The notes under the pieces are model-generated. The model searched no databases. It worked only from the letters and a program-made list of their open reading frames with translations, and was not told the origin of the DNA. A DNA stretch of 64,000 bases from Adiantum capillus-veneris (taxonomy: Eukaryota; Streptophyta; Polypodiopsida; Polypodiales; Pteridaceae), in contig CM043965.1 of the NCBI GenBank assembly GCA_014529385.2, positions 19,202,412-19,266,411 on the forward strand. Direction: 5' to 3'. This document shows, in pieces, positions 30,541-42,894 of this stretch. The position numbers were made by a program, and so were the translations under genes. Every line of letters begins with the position of its first letter. Position 1 is the first letter of the stretch.

Positions 30541-31943
30541 AGCGAACTTTACCGAGTGAATGGAAAAATCGTGCCAGACTCATGAGAGAGAGTTATGTGA
30601 GGTGTAGGAAATCACAAATCAGCACAAAACCACACCAATATATTGTTGAGTGATTTTATACCATGGCTCAAGTACCATGGTAGTAAATATACAAGGCCTG
30701 TAAAACCAGAAAGTGAGATAAAACTGAGCACAAAATTGATTTCATACTTGTATATTTCTTGAGTGCTTTCATACCATGGTAACAAATATACAAGGATCAT
30801 AAACCAAAACATAGGTCAAAAGATAAAGATAAAAACTGACACGTGCAAAAATGTACATCTGCATAAATATCCATACTAAAGTGGAATTTTCACAAGTGAT
30901 CAAAGTGTTTTCCACCCAATGTTCTATGTCCTTGTTCTTTGATGTATCCTTCTATTGTAAGTGCTAACTTTACGTCACTCACATTAAACCTTAAGCCTCA
31001 AACTTTGGCATGTGGAACGAGATTGCATAGTGGCATAGGAGAGACTTGAAGCAACTGAACACAATTGTCTTAGGAAACATATCCTCCCCTATGTCCATGT
31101 TGAGGGTGTGGATCCATGGTTATAACACATTATATGCCTCGGTAGTGTCATTGTTCTAATTGGACGACTAGTCATTCAAACCCTCCCTGACATTAAGTAG
31201 GTCACTCTTAATGGAGCATGTAAATCTTGCTAGTCCAAGTGTAGGCACACAATTGACCATCACTCCCTCTGCTTGATTTTTTGTGTAGGCATGATGATAC
31301 TAATAGTGGCAAACATTGCACATCTTCCATATGACACTCCTCTTGCCTTATGCGACCACCCCCATGTATATGTACAAGGACTCAAAAGGCTTTACATGCC
31401 GCATGAGGACGCAACAAAAATGCTTTTTGCTTGGCACAAGTACATTATCCATATGTTTCTTGCAAAAGAAAATGGCGACATGTAGTGTAGTGTGGTGCAC
31501 GTGCGCACACTGAGATAAAAATAGAGATTCTCAATCTCACTGCTCCGTGCAATATGTAACTTGTGTGTGAAGCACACCCTTGTGCACAATAGACCATGTG
31601 GGTCCTCGACCTTGCGGTGATGTCTATTTGAATCAAACCTAAAGGGAGACCCGAAGCAAAGCGTAGCTGTGTGCATGTGATTCCCTGCCCCCTTATACGT
31701 GACTACAACGGAGATGCCAGTGAAAGGCCTGGGAATCTCTCTCTCTCTCTCTCTCTCTAGCGCAGCCCAACCAGGGGAGCATCCATGTGTTGCTGCCTAG
31801 GAGGTGCTAGAGAATGTACTACATGCGCAGGCTTAGTGTGTACGATACAATACATGCCTATGATTCTAGCATGTTAGCCCTGAGCACTCCAAACTCCTCA
31901 AAACGGTGTTGTGGACTAATTTCAAAGTTTTTGGACCTCTTTT

Positions 31944-32338
<395 letters not shown>

Positions 32339-32339
32339 T

Positions 32340-32770
32340 TGTAGCTGGACTTCCCAGCCCATGCAAGCTTTGCTCTCATGGCTGCAACAGCACGTAGGAA
32401 AACTGCAACAGTGGTAGATCAAGCCCTGTGACCAAGCTGTCAGTGTACAAGGTGGCCAAGGAGAAATCCCCTGTATACAAGTTGCCTATGGAGAAACCAT
32501 CGATGATGGAGAAGGCATTGATGGAGAAGCCACGGATGGAGAAGTCCCCAATATACAAAACCCTGGTGTAGAAGCCACCTTTGTACAAGCCCCCTGTCTA
32601 CAAGTCCCCATCCTACGAGCCCAGCCCTACTACAAGCACCCCTACTTCCCCAAGTTCAAGCTCCCAAAAATCACCCTTTCTAAGTTCAAGCTGCCTAAGC
32701 TCAAGTTTCCCAAGTTCAAGTTTCCCTACTACAAGCCCAACTACCCCAGATATAAGCATCCCAACTAGGA
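32340..32770 (+). pseudogene. Proline/lysine/tyrosine-rich repeat protein fragment
   Basis: In one frame KSPVYKLP, MEKP, KSPIYK, YKPPVYKSPSYEPSP; in another YYKHPYFPKFKLPK then KFKLPKLKFPKFKFPYYKP. The repeats of P-x-YK and K-F-K-[LF]-P resemble plant proline-rich cell-wall proteins. Stops and frame changes, and no visible signal peptide, indicate a remnant. The call rests only on composition and repeat pattern. Confidence 0.4.
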
Positions 32771-32901
32771 AAACCACCCCAACACTTGCTTGCTCTCATC
32801 AACTTGCCTTGCCTTCAAGCTAGCTCCTATATTACCTTCCTTGACACTTTCCTATTATTTCAAATATTCTTTGTAAAGTTGTCATATTTTACTCATCCAT
32901 C

Positions 32902-32904
<3 letters not shown>

Positions 32905-32950
<46 letters not shown>
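32905..32950 (+). repeat. (GA)n microsatellite
   Basis: Pure dinucleotide tract of 23 units, starting ACAGAGAG. Confidence 0.95.
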
Positions 32951-32955
<5 letters not shown>

Positions 32956-33029
32956 GCAAGGTTTAAAAAGACTTTCCCATCGCTAGAGTGCCTCTAGTTT
33001 CATATGAATACCTAGAAGGGGGATGAATC

Positions 33030-33292
33030 TCACAATACCTAGGGTTCGAGGGAAAAAGAAGAACGCACTTTTGACTAGGTCCATCTATCCTCCATTGGTC
33101 TGACTCAAAATAACTCTCAACCTGGCTTGCTGATTTTCCTCCATGAGAGCTTCAAAAGCTCACAATACCTAGAAGGGTTCGAGGGAAAAAGAAGAACACA
33201 CCAGATTTTGACTAGGTCCATCTATCCACCATTGGTCCGACTCAAAATAGCTCTCAATCTGGCTTGCCGATTTGCCTTCATGGGAGCTTCAA
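33030..33292 (+). repeat. Tandem duplication of about 130 bp
   Basis: CACAATACCTAG to GAGAGCTTCAAAAGCT is followed directly by a second copy with a few substitutions and small indels. Confidence 0.85.
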
Positions 33293-33839
33293 AGCTCCAA
33301 AGCTTGGCTCTCTCTCTCTCTCTCTCTGCCCCTTGCTAAATATGTTCACCCTTGGCTATTGTTTATCCAAGTCAGTGTTGGGCTCAACTAGGCGTGTTAC
33401 AATGCCCCCTCTCACTAATTAGCAACATCCTTTGCATCATCAACCCTTTCTCCATGGCTAAGGTGGCAACTATAAACATGGCTACTCACATCGATGTCTG
33501 CAAGGTCTGCCACCACCACATCCATAGTGTTGGGGCTTATGAGGAATCCATCCACACAAATGCCCTACGAATATGAGTAACATGGAATGGAGAATCTTTA
33601 TAGAAAATTAAGCTTGAGTTGCTTTCAATGGGAAGATGCCATCAATTAAAGGGGGTGCCACACTTAGGCAAGGATGGCGGGCCAACCATCATTTGAACTA
33701 TATATAGAAACACATACTTTCCCCTCTCGTTACAGTGTTAACAAATAGTGAAAATACTCTCACTGCTTTGTGATTTCCTATGTATTATTTTCTTCTATTT
33801 TGCTCGATTTTCGGGATCGCTTGTGAAAATTCACTTGGG

Positions 33840-35130
33840 ACTTGGGATTTCTCTTTTGGCTCGAGGCATCATGTGTGCTACTTATGTACTTAACAGGTTT
33901 CCTACAAAACCTTTGCATTCTATGACTCCTTATGAAGCATGGCATGATAAGAAGCCATCTATTGCTCACATGCATGCTTTTGGTTGTTTGGCTTATGCTT
34001 TGATGCCACAAATGAAACACAAAAAATTGGATGATAAGGATGCATTTTTTTCTGGTTATAGTACTGAAAGCACAGGTTATAGGTTATACCATCTGCAAAC
34101 CAAACGTATATTAATTTCGTGAGATGTTGTATTTATGAAATATTCTCTTCAGCCTTTGTTGTCATGTACTAGAGACAATAATGTAAGCTCAGAGGACATT
34201 TATAATAGTTTGTTGCCTTGTTTTTATGGTGGAAACTTGCATGTAAATTCCAATGAGGCAAATGTACATCCTATGGGGTTTTTTGAAAATGTTACAGAAT
34301 ATCCTAGTTTGTTTTAGATATACATGATGTACTTGATGTGGAAACGGCTAAGAATGAGTAGGCTAGAGGTATGCCAAAATGACGTGCATACTTTGCATGA
34401 CAATAAATTGGATGCACCTATGTCTAGTTGTACTTGTTCAATTTCTTGCCATGAACCTTATGCATCAAATTGTTATGCTTTGGCTATTTCTAGTTTATGT
34501 AATGTAGAGGAACCTCTATCTTTTGATGAAGCAAAGAATTCAAAAAAATGAATGACTACCATGCAATTAGAATATGATGCACTTATAGAAAAGGACACAT
34601 GGACTTTATGTGATTTTCCTCCTGGCAAAAATGCCATTGGTATGAAACAGGTCTACAATTGGAAACGCAAGCCAGATGGTTAGATTGATTGCTATAAGGC
34701 TTGAAAGGTTGCAAAAGGTTATGCACAACAGAAAGGCATAGATTATGAAGAGACTTTTGCTCTTACTTGTTGTATGACTACTATTCATTTTCTATGTGCA
34801 TTGATAGACCATTTTGAATGGGATGTACATCAATTAGACATTGTTACTACTTTCTTGAATGGTGATATACTTGAGGAAGTTTATGTAACGCAACCTCGCG
34901 GTTTTTTCATAAAAGGAAAAGAAGATAAAATATGCAAATGTAAGAAATCTTTGTATGTGTTGAAGCAGTGTCCTTGTGCTTGGTACGAGAAAGCTAGCAC
35001 TCATTTGGTTAAACAAGGATTTTGTAACAGTGCAATAGAAAGCACTTGTATGTAAAGCGTGAGGGTGATGTATTTCTCAACATTGTTCTATATGTGGATG
35101 ATTTACTAATTATAGGAGAAAGTTGGACTC
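33840..35130 (+). pseudogene. Ty1/copia fragment: integrase end and reverse transcriptase
   Basis: CATYVLNRFPTKPLHSMTPYE, HAFGCLAYALMP and FSGYSTESTGYRLYH are the copia integrase end. After a linker, RT starts at 34,540 with MQLEYDALIEKDTWTL, then QKGIDYEETFAL, DVHQLDIVTTFLNGDI (motif A), YVTQPRGF, KSLYVLKQCPCAWYEK and LYVDDLLII, the YVDD active site, near 35,085-35,115. Homology stops there, so part of RT and all RNase H and LTR are missing. Stops at 34120, 34549 and 34681 among others make it non-functional. Confidence 0.85.
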
Positions 35131-35473
35131 ACTTTTGGGCCCTGTAAGAAGTTCCACGTTGGCTTAGAGAGAGAAAATGAAAATGTTAAATTGTGAATTT
35201 TATGTGATACTTTTTTGGGCCAACAAAAAGCCAAAATGACATTCTTTGGTAGGTAGCCGCCGTCTTTATCATTCTTATCCTTCGTTCTCTTATCAAGAAT
35301 CCCATTAACCGTATGAATAATGATTTGAAATTCCAACTTACAAGCGTTCCCTCCAAAAACATTAGCCACACGAACTCTATCAACTCTAAACATGAGAATG
35401 TGGCCTTCCCTCCCAAAACCTGAGATATTTTATGAGTTTCGAGTGTCTGTCTATTTCTTTATCAACTCTAGGA
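35130..35473. other. Gap between copia RT and the next gene remnant
   Basis: No repeat or coding motif was recognised here. Confidence 0.4.
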
Positions 35474-38040
35474 ATGGAGAACGCTTCTTTTTCTGATGTA
35501 AACACCAATTTGAACTTGCAATCCTCAACCCCTTCATCTTTAACACTTACCCAAATAAAGAACACACATCATCTTCATGTTGATGTATTGCAAGAGTACG
35601 CACCGTTGCAGAAACTTAGGAGGGAGTCTTTCTTATCTCAACGGGGGAAAGAGCTTAAAAGGAAAAACAAGGAGCATCATTTGGATTTGTGGACCGATGG
35701 GTTTATCTATCCAAAGGATCCTACAAAAAATGTGTCACCTTCCTCTACTAATATCACTAACCTCTTACATTTCAGAGGCGATGACAAGGATGGGCTATTG
35801 GGATACACCGAACATTTGGAAATGAGAGTATTGAATGCGGAAAGGCAAAGAAACTTCCTGGTGATGGAGAACATGCAACTGAAGAAACTTAATGAAGCAT
35901 GCTCTCGGAAGATTTCATCAAACAAAGAGACAATCCAAGGTCTTGAGAAGAAGATCACAAGTTTGCGAGAGAAAGACACCGTGCTTGGTAGTTGGAAAAG
36001 AAAACGAGATCTGTGCAACATTGAGAACATGAAGATTTGTAGTGGTGGCCTGAAAAAACGAATATGAACTTTAAGGTAATTCAAATTTTGTTTCTGCTTT
36101 TGTATCTTCAATGTGCTTCACTAAGAAACGGATACATTTTCCTATACATGATCATAATGCATGGTGCTTTTCTGGCAGGTCTTGAATGCATTCAAACTCG
36201 AACGGTGTAGGCTTCAATGCCAGAGTGCATTACAGCCGTCTAGTTCTAAAAGAAGTAGTTGAAGAGATGATAATAACACAGAAAAAAATTCATAAGTTGT
36301 AAAGGAGGCTCCTTACCTCCTTCATGAATGAGAATCAATTGGAACTAATGGAAATGCAAGCAATACTTGATGAGGGTGGCATCTCGCAGATCTGATACAG
36401 GGTACTCTTCAAAGCATTAGCTAAAAAGTCTCAAAATAAACTACAGAGAGGATCATTGCTGCCAAAGCCATCACATGTAAAGGCTGCTCGCCGGCATGTA
36501 AACGATGAGGTGTTTGAGAAACTTGGGTCACCATTCCATATTGAAGCAATGTTCTTAGGCAAGGGCGGCAGAGAGGTACAGTTTAACGAGCACAACAACC
36601 TCTTCGTTGATCTTGAAGCATTGCAAAGGTATGCAGTTCACTTCTTTGACATCAGTCAAGAGGAGTGCGGTGGGGTTCTCAAGTTTGTTTTGAAGCTTGA
36701 CGAGTGCGAGGTCCTGAAGAACAAGAAGCTGGAGAGAGTCACCATCACCCTCATGAATATAGCTCTTGATCCATCAATAACAAAAGAGGATCCACAATAC
36801 TTTAGCGTGCAATCCGAAAACAACATTCTAACTCTAGGATCATTTCAAGTATACTTAGTTCGCTCTATAATAACAAAAATATTGATTATTTGCTTGCTGA
36901 TTTTGTGTTTTCATTTTTCACTGCAGGTTGATAAGGAAAATTTTGAAATCCTCGATTGGGCTTTTAGTTAAATCCAAATTCCTTCTATCATCAGTGAACA
37001 AAGAAATGGAGTAGTTCTTTCAGTGGAAGGATTTGGTGTCTATACAGTGGAATGGCACATGGCAGGTGACTTAAAGACTCTTAAATTTATGTACAACATA
37101 ACACACGGAGCAGCTGTGGCAAATCCATGCTTATATTACATGGCTGATGCACAATCTCTTGAGAGTGTGCAATGGAATAGAGCTCCCAACAGACATCTTC
37201 AAGATAAAACTTTTATGCCAGTGCTTGATATTCCTCTGAGTAGAGTTCACATCTGTACAGTTCATGCACTGTGTCGAATAATTAAAAAGGTGGTTCATTT
37301 GTAGATATGTTTTGTATGGACATTGAAGCCAAAGAGTGAGTCAAAAAGAGTGATCAAAGCATTAGAGGGAGCGCTCAGACATTGGTTTGCATGGAGGCAA
37401 TGTCAAAATTGAAGAGGACCCTAAGATGTCTCAAAGTCGTTACAAGGTAACTAGGAAAGCATCGATAGGCGGCATGAAGGCCAGAAGGTTTCTTGGGTTT
37501 AGCCTCAAAGATTCAGATAGAGAAGAGAGGAGAAACATGTTCAACAAATGGAAATATTTACATAAAGTGGTTAAAGACAATGCTGGTGGTGGGGCAATCC
37601 AGAATCACAAGGCGAACGTGTAAAAATCACTAGATAAAATTTTCCACTGCGTTGAGCAGCATTCTTGGGACAAAAGTAAGCTCACATCATTTCAAGCAGC
37701 CTTGCTGGATTAAAATAAGGCTTACCTTACAGGGTGGGGTGGGCAACATATCACACATTACATGGTAGGTTAGCATTCTACGTATACAAAATAAAATTTT
37801 CAATTGTACTCTATTGACCATTTTGTTTTATTTCAATGCAGCACATACTGTTCAACCATGGTCCATATTTTGCCAAGACATACGGCTCACTATCAATATG
37901 GTGCACACAAGGCATGGAAAAAACCCACTACATGGCAAGAACAGGTTATTTTAAGCACACTAGACATGGGGGAGGAAAGGATAAGGCCAATCGCCTATGA
38001 GAGTTACACCAATGGACTTATAGACGATTAATTCATAGAG
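35474..38040 (+). pseudogene. Decayed intron-containing gene of an unidentified transposase-like family
   Basis: First exon 35474-36075: a Lys-rich N-terminal part and a coiled coil near its end. Introns are plausible at 36076-36178, 36849-36926 and 37765-37841, each GT...AG. Joining the last pair gives a smooth frame, GGQHITHYM then HILFNHGPYFAKTYGSLSIW followed by CTQGMEKTHY and TRHGGGKDKAN. The middle exon has VEWHMAGDLKTLKFMYNI, whose D-L-K context resembles a catalytic acidic residue. These motifs recall families of uncharacterised proteins with a conserved QGxEK signature that I believe are transposon-derived, but I cannot name the family. Stops at 36067, 36971, 37304, 37621 and elsewhere indicate decay. 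Element 2 inserted about 120 bp downstream. Confidence 0.5.
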
Positions 38041-38370
38041 CAAGGCAGAAGGAGCTTCTTAAGAGTTCAGATATTACACGGTCTTTACAACACGTCCGCA
38101 AAGAGAAGAAATAGATGGCTTGGGGAAATTCAAATGCGGGGGAGCACCATGCAAGGTGGTGTTGGAGACCAACTTGTCCAATTGTTGTAATGAGCCCACC
38201 TTGTAAAGCCTATCAAATTCCCATTTTTATGTCAAAGACATCTTATAATTTTGATCCACTTTTCTGGGTTATGTAAAGATTAATCAGTCAGTCAGGACCC
38301 AGATTTGTTCCCACTTTGTAATTATGAGGAAGAGAACCCCATGTACATTTTTGAGCTAAGGTGACTAAAG

Positions 38371-38377
38371 TATAAAA
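38371..38377 (+). promoter_or_regulatory. TATA box of Element 2 5' LTR
   Basis: TATAAAA at 211 bp into the LTR, about 60 bp before the (GA)n tract, which would therefore be transcribed near the RNA 5' end. The same box is at 59556-59562 in the 3' LTR. Confidence 0.75.
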
Positions 38378-38436
38378 GTCACCTTCCAACCATTTTTTTG
38401 AATAACATTTGAATATTAATCCTGTGTCGTACGAGT

Positions 38437-38554
<118 letters not shown>

Positions 38555-39179
38555 GTGTGTCTTATCCTCTTCGCTACATGCTACTCCCTCACCGGATTCA
38601 CGACGTGACCACACCATCACGGTAGCCTCTCCAAGAGCTATGCGCCCACACCACACATTCACATTTTTGAGCTGTTCGTGATCGATCCTTCCTCGAGCTT
38701 GTTTTGCTTGTAAGTAGCACAAACAATGTCTGTTTTCAACAATCAAGTGCTTTATGGAATGAGAAAGAGATTAGCTACACATAGATACTCATAAACTTAG
38801 GTTTCTCCCACTTTTGGATTATGACCTGTGAGTATGTGGCGACTGTAATCAAGATAACTAGGGTTCAAATCTGGTGAGATTAGACTTATAGGTAAGTATA
38901 TCCTATTGAGAGGATGGTGCCTAGTAAGTTTGATGCGATTCCGAGTTCATTTGAGGTGCAAACGGTGTTGTGAGCATTTAGGGATAGAGTGGGTTGCATT
39001 CTACAAGGGTTAGTGATTGATGCATCATAGAAGTGTGTATGTGTAGATTGGTCTCAGCCTTACAAGCTAACAAGATTGCCTCCATGCACCTACGGGTTAG
39101 TTGTGTCATCGGATGATAAGTATGTTGTCTGTGTCGTGGTTGTGAGCATGAATAGGGGAGTAGTTTTGCCCTAAAACAT

Positions 39180-39197
39180 TGGCGCCGCTATCGGGGA
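39180..39197 (+). promoter_or_regulatory. Primer-binding site of Element 2 (tRNA-Asp-like, 3 mismatches)
   Basis: TGGCGCCGCTATCGGGGA lies one base inside the LTR, the same placement as in Element 1. It differs from the perfect tRNA-Asp complement (TGGCGCCGTTGCCGGGGA) at three of 18 positions, so it may use another tRNA or have decayed. Confidence 0.75.
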
Positions 39198-39940
39198 CAC
39201 AAGATCTTAAGTAGGGAGATCTACGTCACTCGTGTGATGGTTAGCTTACTTTAGTTTTGACTAGAGAGAGCTTAAACTTTTAGAACAAGATCCAAGATAG
39301 AGTATCCTGAGGTCTAGTGGATAGCCAGGAAGCCTGTGTCTTGCCGAGGGTCTGTGACTAGTTAGATTTAGTTAAGTAGGATAATGTGGAGTTATGGTTT
39401 TTGGTTTTGAGTGCTTGTTATACTTGTGTAGAAATAGAGTAGAAAAACGCTGTAAAAACACAAAACAAACAAAAAGAAGAGACAATAAGGCTGTTTGCTT
39501 GCCTTGAAAGCAAAACCCACACCATATACCCTTGAAGGGGGGTGAAAAGAGTAGACATTGGAATTTATGATCCAACACTTGAGAAAACATAAAAATTGCG
39601 ACCAAAACCAACAAAAAGAAACAGGTGATTGTCATAAGGAAACACTAAATGAACCTAAAGAGTCCAAGAATAGATATAACCATTAGCCTAGGGTAAACTG
39701 ACTGTGTCATGTGATATGATTGATATTCACAAGTTTAAGATGAAGTGTCATCAAATTTGCATTACTTTAAGTGCATTTGAGTTGTGAATTGCCATGGAAA
39801 ATTGAAATTTGTGAAGTGCTTGAGTCCAAGGTCAAAATAAGTCCAAACTTCATAAAACTTGAGGGATAGACTTATATGGGCACAAAGAACACAACTGTCC
39901 AAAAACAGACAAAAAATCAAATCCCAATTGCTCTCTACCT

Positions 39941-40480
39941 AGTCTATCACGATAGACTGATGAAGTTGGTGATTGACTAACAACAGGAAAAAACCTTTAT
40001 ACCACAGGTTTAACACATCAATACAAGGGTACTCACAAAAATTGAGTGAAACTGAACACCATCTTGACCACAAAACTTCAAAACTGGTGTTTTAGAGTCT
40101 GAATTCAGAGACAAGGGCAAGAAGGCTTTGACCAAATGTCCAAACAGTGCAAAAATTTGTCAATGCACTACACAGGGAGAGGGTGAAACAGCTGTGGAGA
40201 TAAATTGAGAAAAATACCAACAATGGAGAACATGCCTAGTCTATCGCGATAGACTAGGAAAACTGCTGCTGAGGACCTTATCTTCCAAATTTCCCCTAGG
40301 GAGAGCTTTATCAGAGCCTATACTAACAAAAATACTAAAATGGGACCAAAACCCAAACCAAGTGTCCAAACTTCATAAAACTTGAGGGATAGGCTATAGA
40401 GGGTAAAAGGAACTCAAGGGTGAAGTCACAATTTTAAATTGACTTATGCTGAGCAAGTTGTCAGTCTATCACGATAGACT
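39941..40480. repeat. Palindrome cluster in Element 2 leader (3 copies)
   Basis: AGTCTATCACGATAGACT at 39941-39958 and 40463-40480, each with one centre change from the perfect palindrome, and a perfect copy at 40235-40258. Spacing is 294 and 228 bp. Confidence 0.85.
40235..40258. repeat. Perfect 24-bp palindrome
   Basis: GTCTATCGCGATAGAC extended on both sides by CCTA / TAGG, giving the longest perfect inverted repeat of the family. Confidence 0.92.
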
Positions 40481-40759
40481 AGGAAAGTAGTGATTCAGAC
40501 ATATTTTGCAAGTTTTGACTATACTGCTAGGACATACTCTCCACATAGATCCCAACCATCATTTCATATTTGAAATTGGACCACCAGAGACTGACTAAGT
40601 GGTTGTTGTACATACTTGAAAGACTTTTCATGGTTCAAGGAAAACCCTTGTGAACAGACTAACCATACTTGTGTAGATCCCAGAAAGAGATCATCACAAA
40701 GCCGCACAGGAAGAAGGAGTCCAGGTAAGCTTTAAGTTTGCAACCCAGCTTTCATTCTT

Positions 40760-41506
40760 ATGTATTTAAGGTCGGGAGACTTTGTTAAGTTAGGAGCCAA
40801 AAGTGTCAAAAGTCAAGTAAGCACCACGTTCACCGAAGAGAGTGTAACTCAGACGAGACCAGACCCATTAGCACCGATCATTGAAGAGGGTAGTGATACT
40901 GACACTTCGTCAGAGAAGTCCTTCTTCATGATGGGGAGTCAACAGCCAGGAGGTTTCAATGGTGAAGGACCAATGCTAGGGGGAAGCACCTCCCTACATC
41001 CTTTAAACGAAACCAAGTTCACTATAATCTTCTTGGAAGGAACAAACTCGAGGGGAGCCTTAGTTTATTTTGACTATCGAGGACGCAAGTGTATTTGTAT
41101 TGAAGAAAGACCAGCTCAAAGACTGGAGATAATTCTAGTCTATGATGATGGAGACAGATTCTGAGACGAAAAGGGGAACCACTATCTGATAGTTAGTAAC
41201 CCTGAGGATTACAACATAAGATATGGAGATAACGTGGCAAAAGGGAAAATGGTTTTAGAAACCCAAGAACCGCCTCCTAACATTGATCGACCTGGAGCGC
41301 TTTTTATGTATGATAAGAAGACAACCAAGGTCCCAACCTATAATGAGAATGTGGGGATTTACAAGCATGAAAGCGAGGGAATAGTTTCTTACTTTCGATG
41401 CAAGGAACCCTACCCAAACAAATTAAGCAAAGACAAGGTTCTTTACTTATTCTCTTATGAAACTGCTATGGGGAAGGATATTGTTTTTGTTGACAGGTAC
41501 GGGTGA
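40760..41506 (+). CDS. Element 2 pre-Gag N-terminal domain
   Basis: Starts MYLRSG. One stop near 41163 divides it but the frame is the same on both sides (40760-41164 and 41234-41506). It shares a C-terminal block with Element 1 (NVGIYKHESE, YFRCKEPYPNKL, LYLFSYET and VDRYG). After 41506 the same frame continues as a Pro/Ser/Gln-rich linker with two stops to Gag at 41945. The family is not recognised. Because the domain is kept in two diverged elements, it was probably functional in their ancestor. Confidence 0.72.
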
Positions 41507-41944
41507 GAATACAAACGTATTCTCCCAGAGGAGGTTGAAAAGGAAACAGTTTCGGGAGCATCAACCTATGGCCCCGACGAAGTACCAAGAGCCAACTACA
41601 CCCCTAGCAAGTCGACAAATCCCTTTTCACAAGAGTATGACGCTACCTCATATTCTACCCGACAACCAACTTTCAACTACGAGGACCAACCAGCTACTCA
41701 GCCATCATTGCAGGCATGGCTTTGACAGGGTGCTACATTAGAACAAGACCGAACCCAAGAGGATTATCAAACCGCACGAGGGCTAAGGGATTTACAAGAA
41801 CCACCACTCTATGCACAGTATCAAGGAGAGAGTGAGCCAAAGACTCAAGGGTCAATAGAGCGTAGAAGACCACCTCTAGAACGAGTTCAAAGAGATGAAC
41901 CATCTCTTGCAAGAACTATTAGAAATTATGGCTTAGGAGCACCA

Positions 41945-42706
41945 TTGGGAGAGGAACCTGGCCACTACAGAAGACCAAAGGAGGTATATCGACTAGGATG
42001 GGGAGATCCCATGATGAGATTTGTAGACCATCGTAGAATTAGACCTTCTCAAGTGCAAAAATGGGTAAACAAGAAATACACGGGAAGCAGGGATCCGAGA
42101 GATCATGTAGCAGCCTTTGTGCGTGTAATTAGAGTTGAAGAGGTGTTAGACTTTCCTACCCAATTTGCAGGATTTGGTTTAATCTTAGAGGATGATGCTG
42201 CTACTTGGTTTGACTCAATGGAGCGAAGAGACTTTGAGTCTATGGAGGAAGTGTTTGACGAGTTTATCAAGGAATCCTCACAAAGGGGAATAGCTCATAA
42301 TATAGTCTCACAAATCCATAAATTCAAACAGAAAGATGGAGAGTCTGTGCGTAAGGCAGCCCTCCGATTAAAAAGATATGTTAAGTTCTGCCCCGTGGAA
42401 GAACTGCCAACTCAGTCCAGACTTATGCTTATATTTATCCAAGGACTAAGGAATGCAGATCTCCAGGAAGACTTACATATGAAAAGGAGCACGACGTTGA
42501 ATGAGTTAACCAAGGAGGCTCTATACCTTGTGGACAATTGTGCGGTCTACAAAGAGGGTGAGTTCAAGGATCTTGACGATGATTCCTCCTCGCAACAAAG
42601 CGGAAGCAAGTATGCTAAGACAATACCGAAAGGAGAAGTAGCGGTGAGCCAAGAGCAGCTTGTAGAGGAAGTGCTTAAAAAGATTAACTTGTATTCCAAA
42701 CCATAA
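41945..42706 (+). CDS. gag: Element 2 Gag capsid region
   Basis: FVDHRRIRPSQVQKWVNKKY, YTGSRDPRDHVAAF, DDAATWFDSMERRDF and EFIKESSQRGIAHNIVSQIH are the retrotransposon Gag core; the same block is in Element 1. LRLKRYVKFCPVEELPTQSR and LIFIQGLRNADLQEDLHM follow. It would assemble into the particle. It ends at a stop in a hydrophilic linker; after about 42,790 the frame shifts before the zinc-knuckle ORF. Confidence 0.88.
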   Translation: MGEEPGHYRRPKEVYRLGWGDPMMRFVDHRRIRPSQVQKWVNKKYTGSRDPRDHVAAFVRVIRVEEVLDFPTQFAGFGLILEDDAATWFDSMERRDFESMEEVFDEFIKESSQRGIAHNIVSQIHKFKQKDGESVRKAALRLKRYVKFCPVEELPTQSRLMLIFIQGLRNADLQEDLHMKRSTTLNELTKEALYLVDNCAVYKEGEFKDLDDDSSSQQSGSKYAKTIPKGEVAVSQEQLVEEVLKKINLYSKP

Positions 42707-42894
42707 GCTAAACAGCCAAAATGGTGTGCAATTGAACAAAAATGGGCATATCATGGGACGGAGGAATGTTATTATAACAAGGGATATGTGAATATGCTCC
42801 GCAAGCTCAGGTGACATCCCCTCAAGTCCCACCAATGCCTAGATATTAGACAGGCAACCTACCAGGACCTGTAGGTGTAGAAAGACCACAACCA

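Larger units (their letters stand above)
39198..40759 (+). other. Noncoding leader of Element 2
   Basis: About 1.56 kb, the same length as the Element 1 leader. It carries three palindromes. A segment CAAACTTCATAAAACTTGAG occurs twice (about 39,843 and 40,365), suggesting an older internal duplication. No coding was recognised. Confidence 0.65.

Noticed and set aside
30612-31676. Small ORFs between the copia halves
   Set aside because: Short, without motifs, overlapping on both strands.
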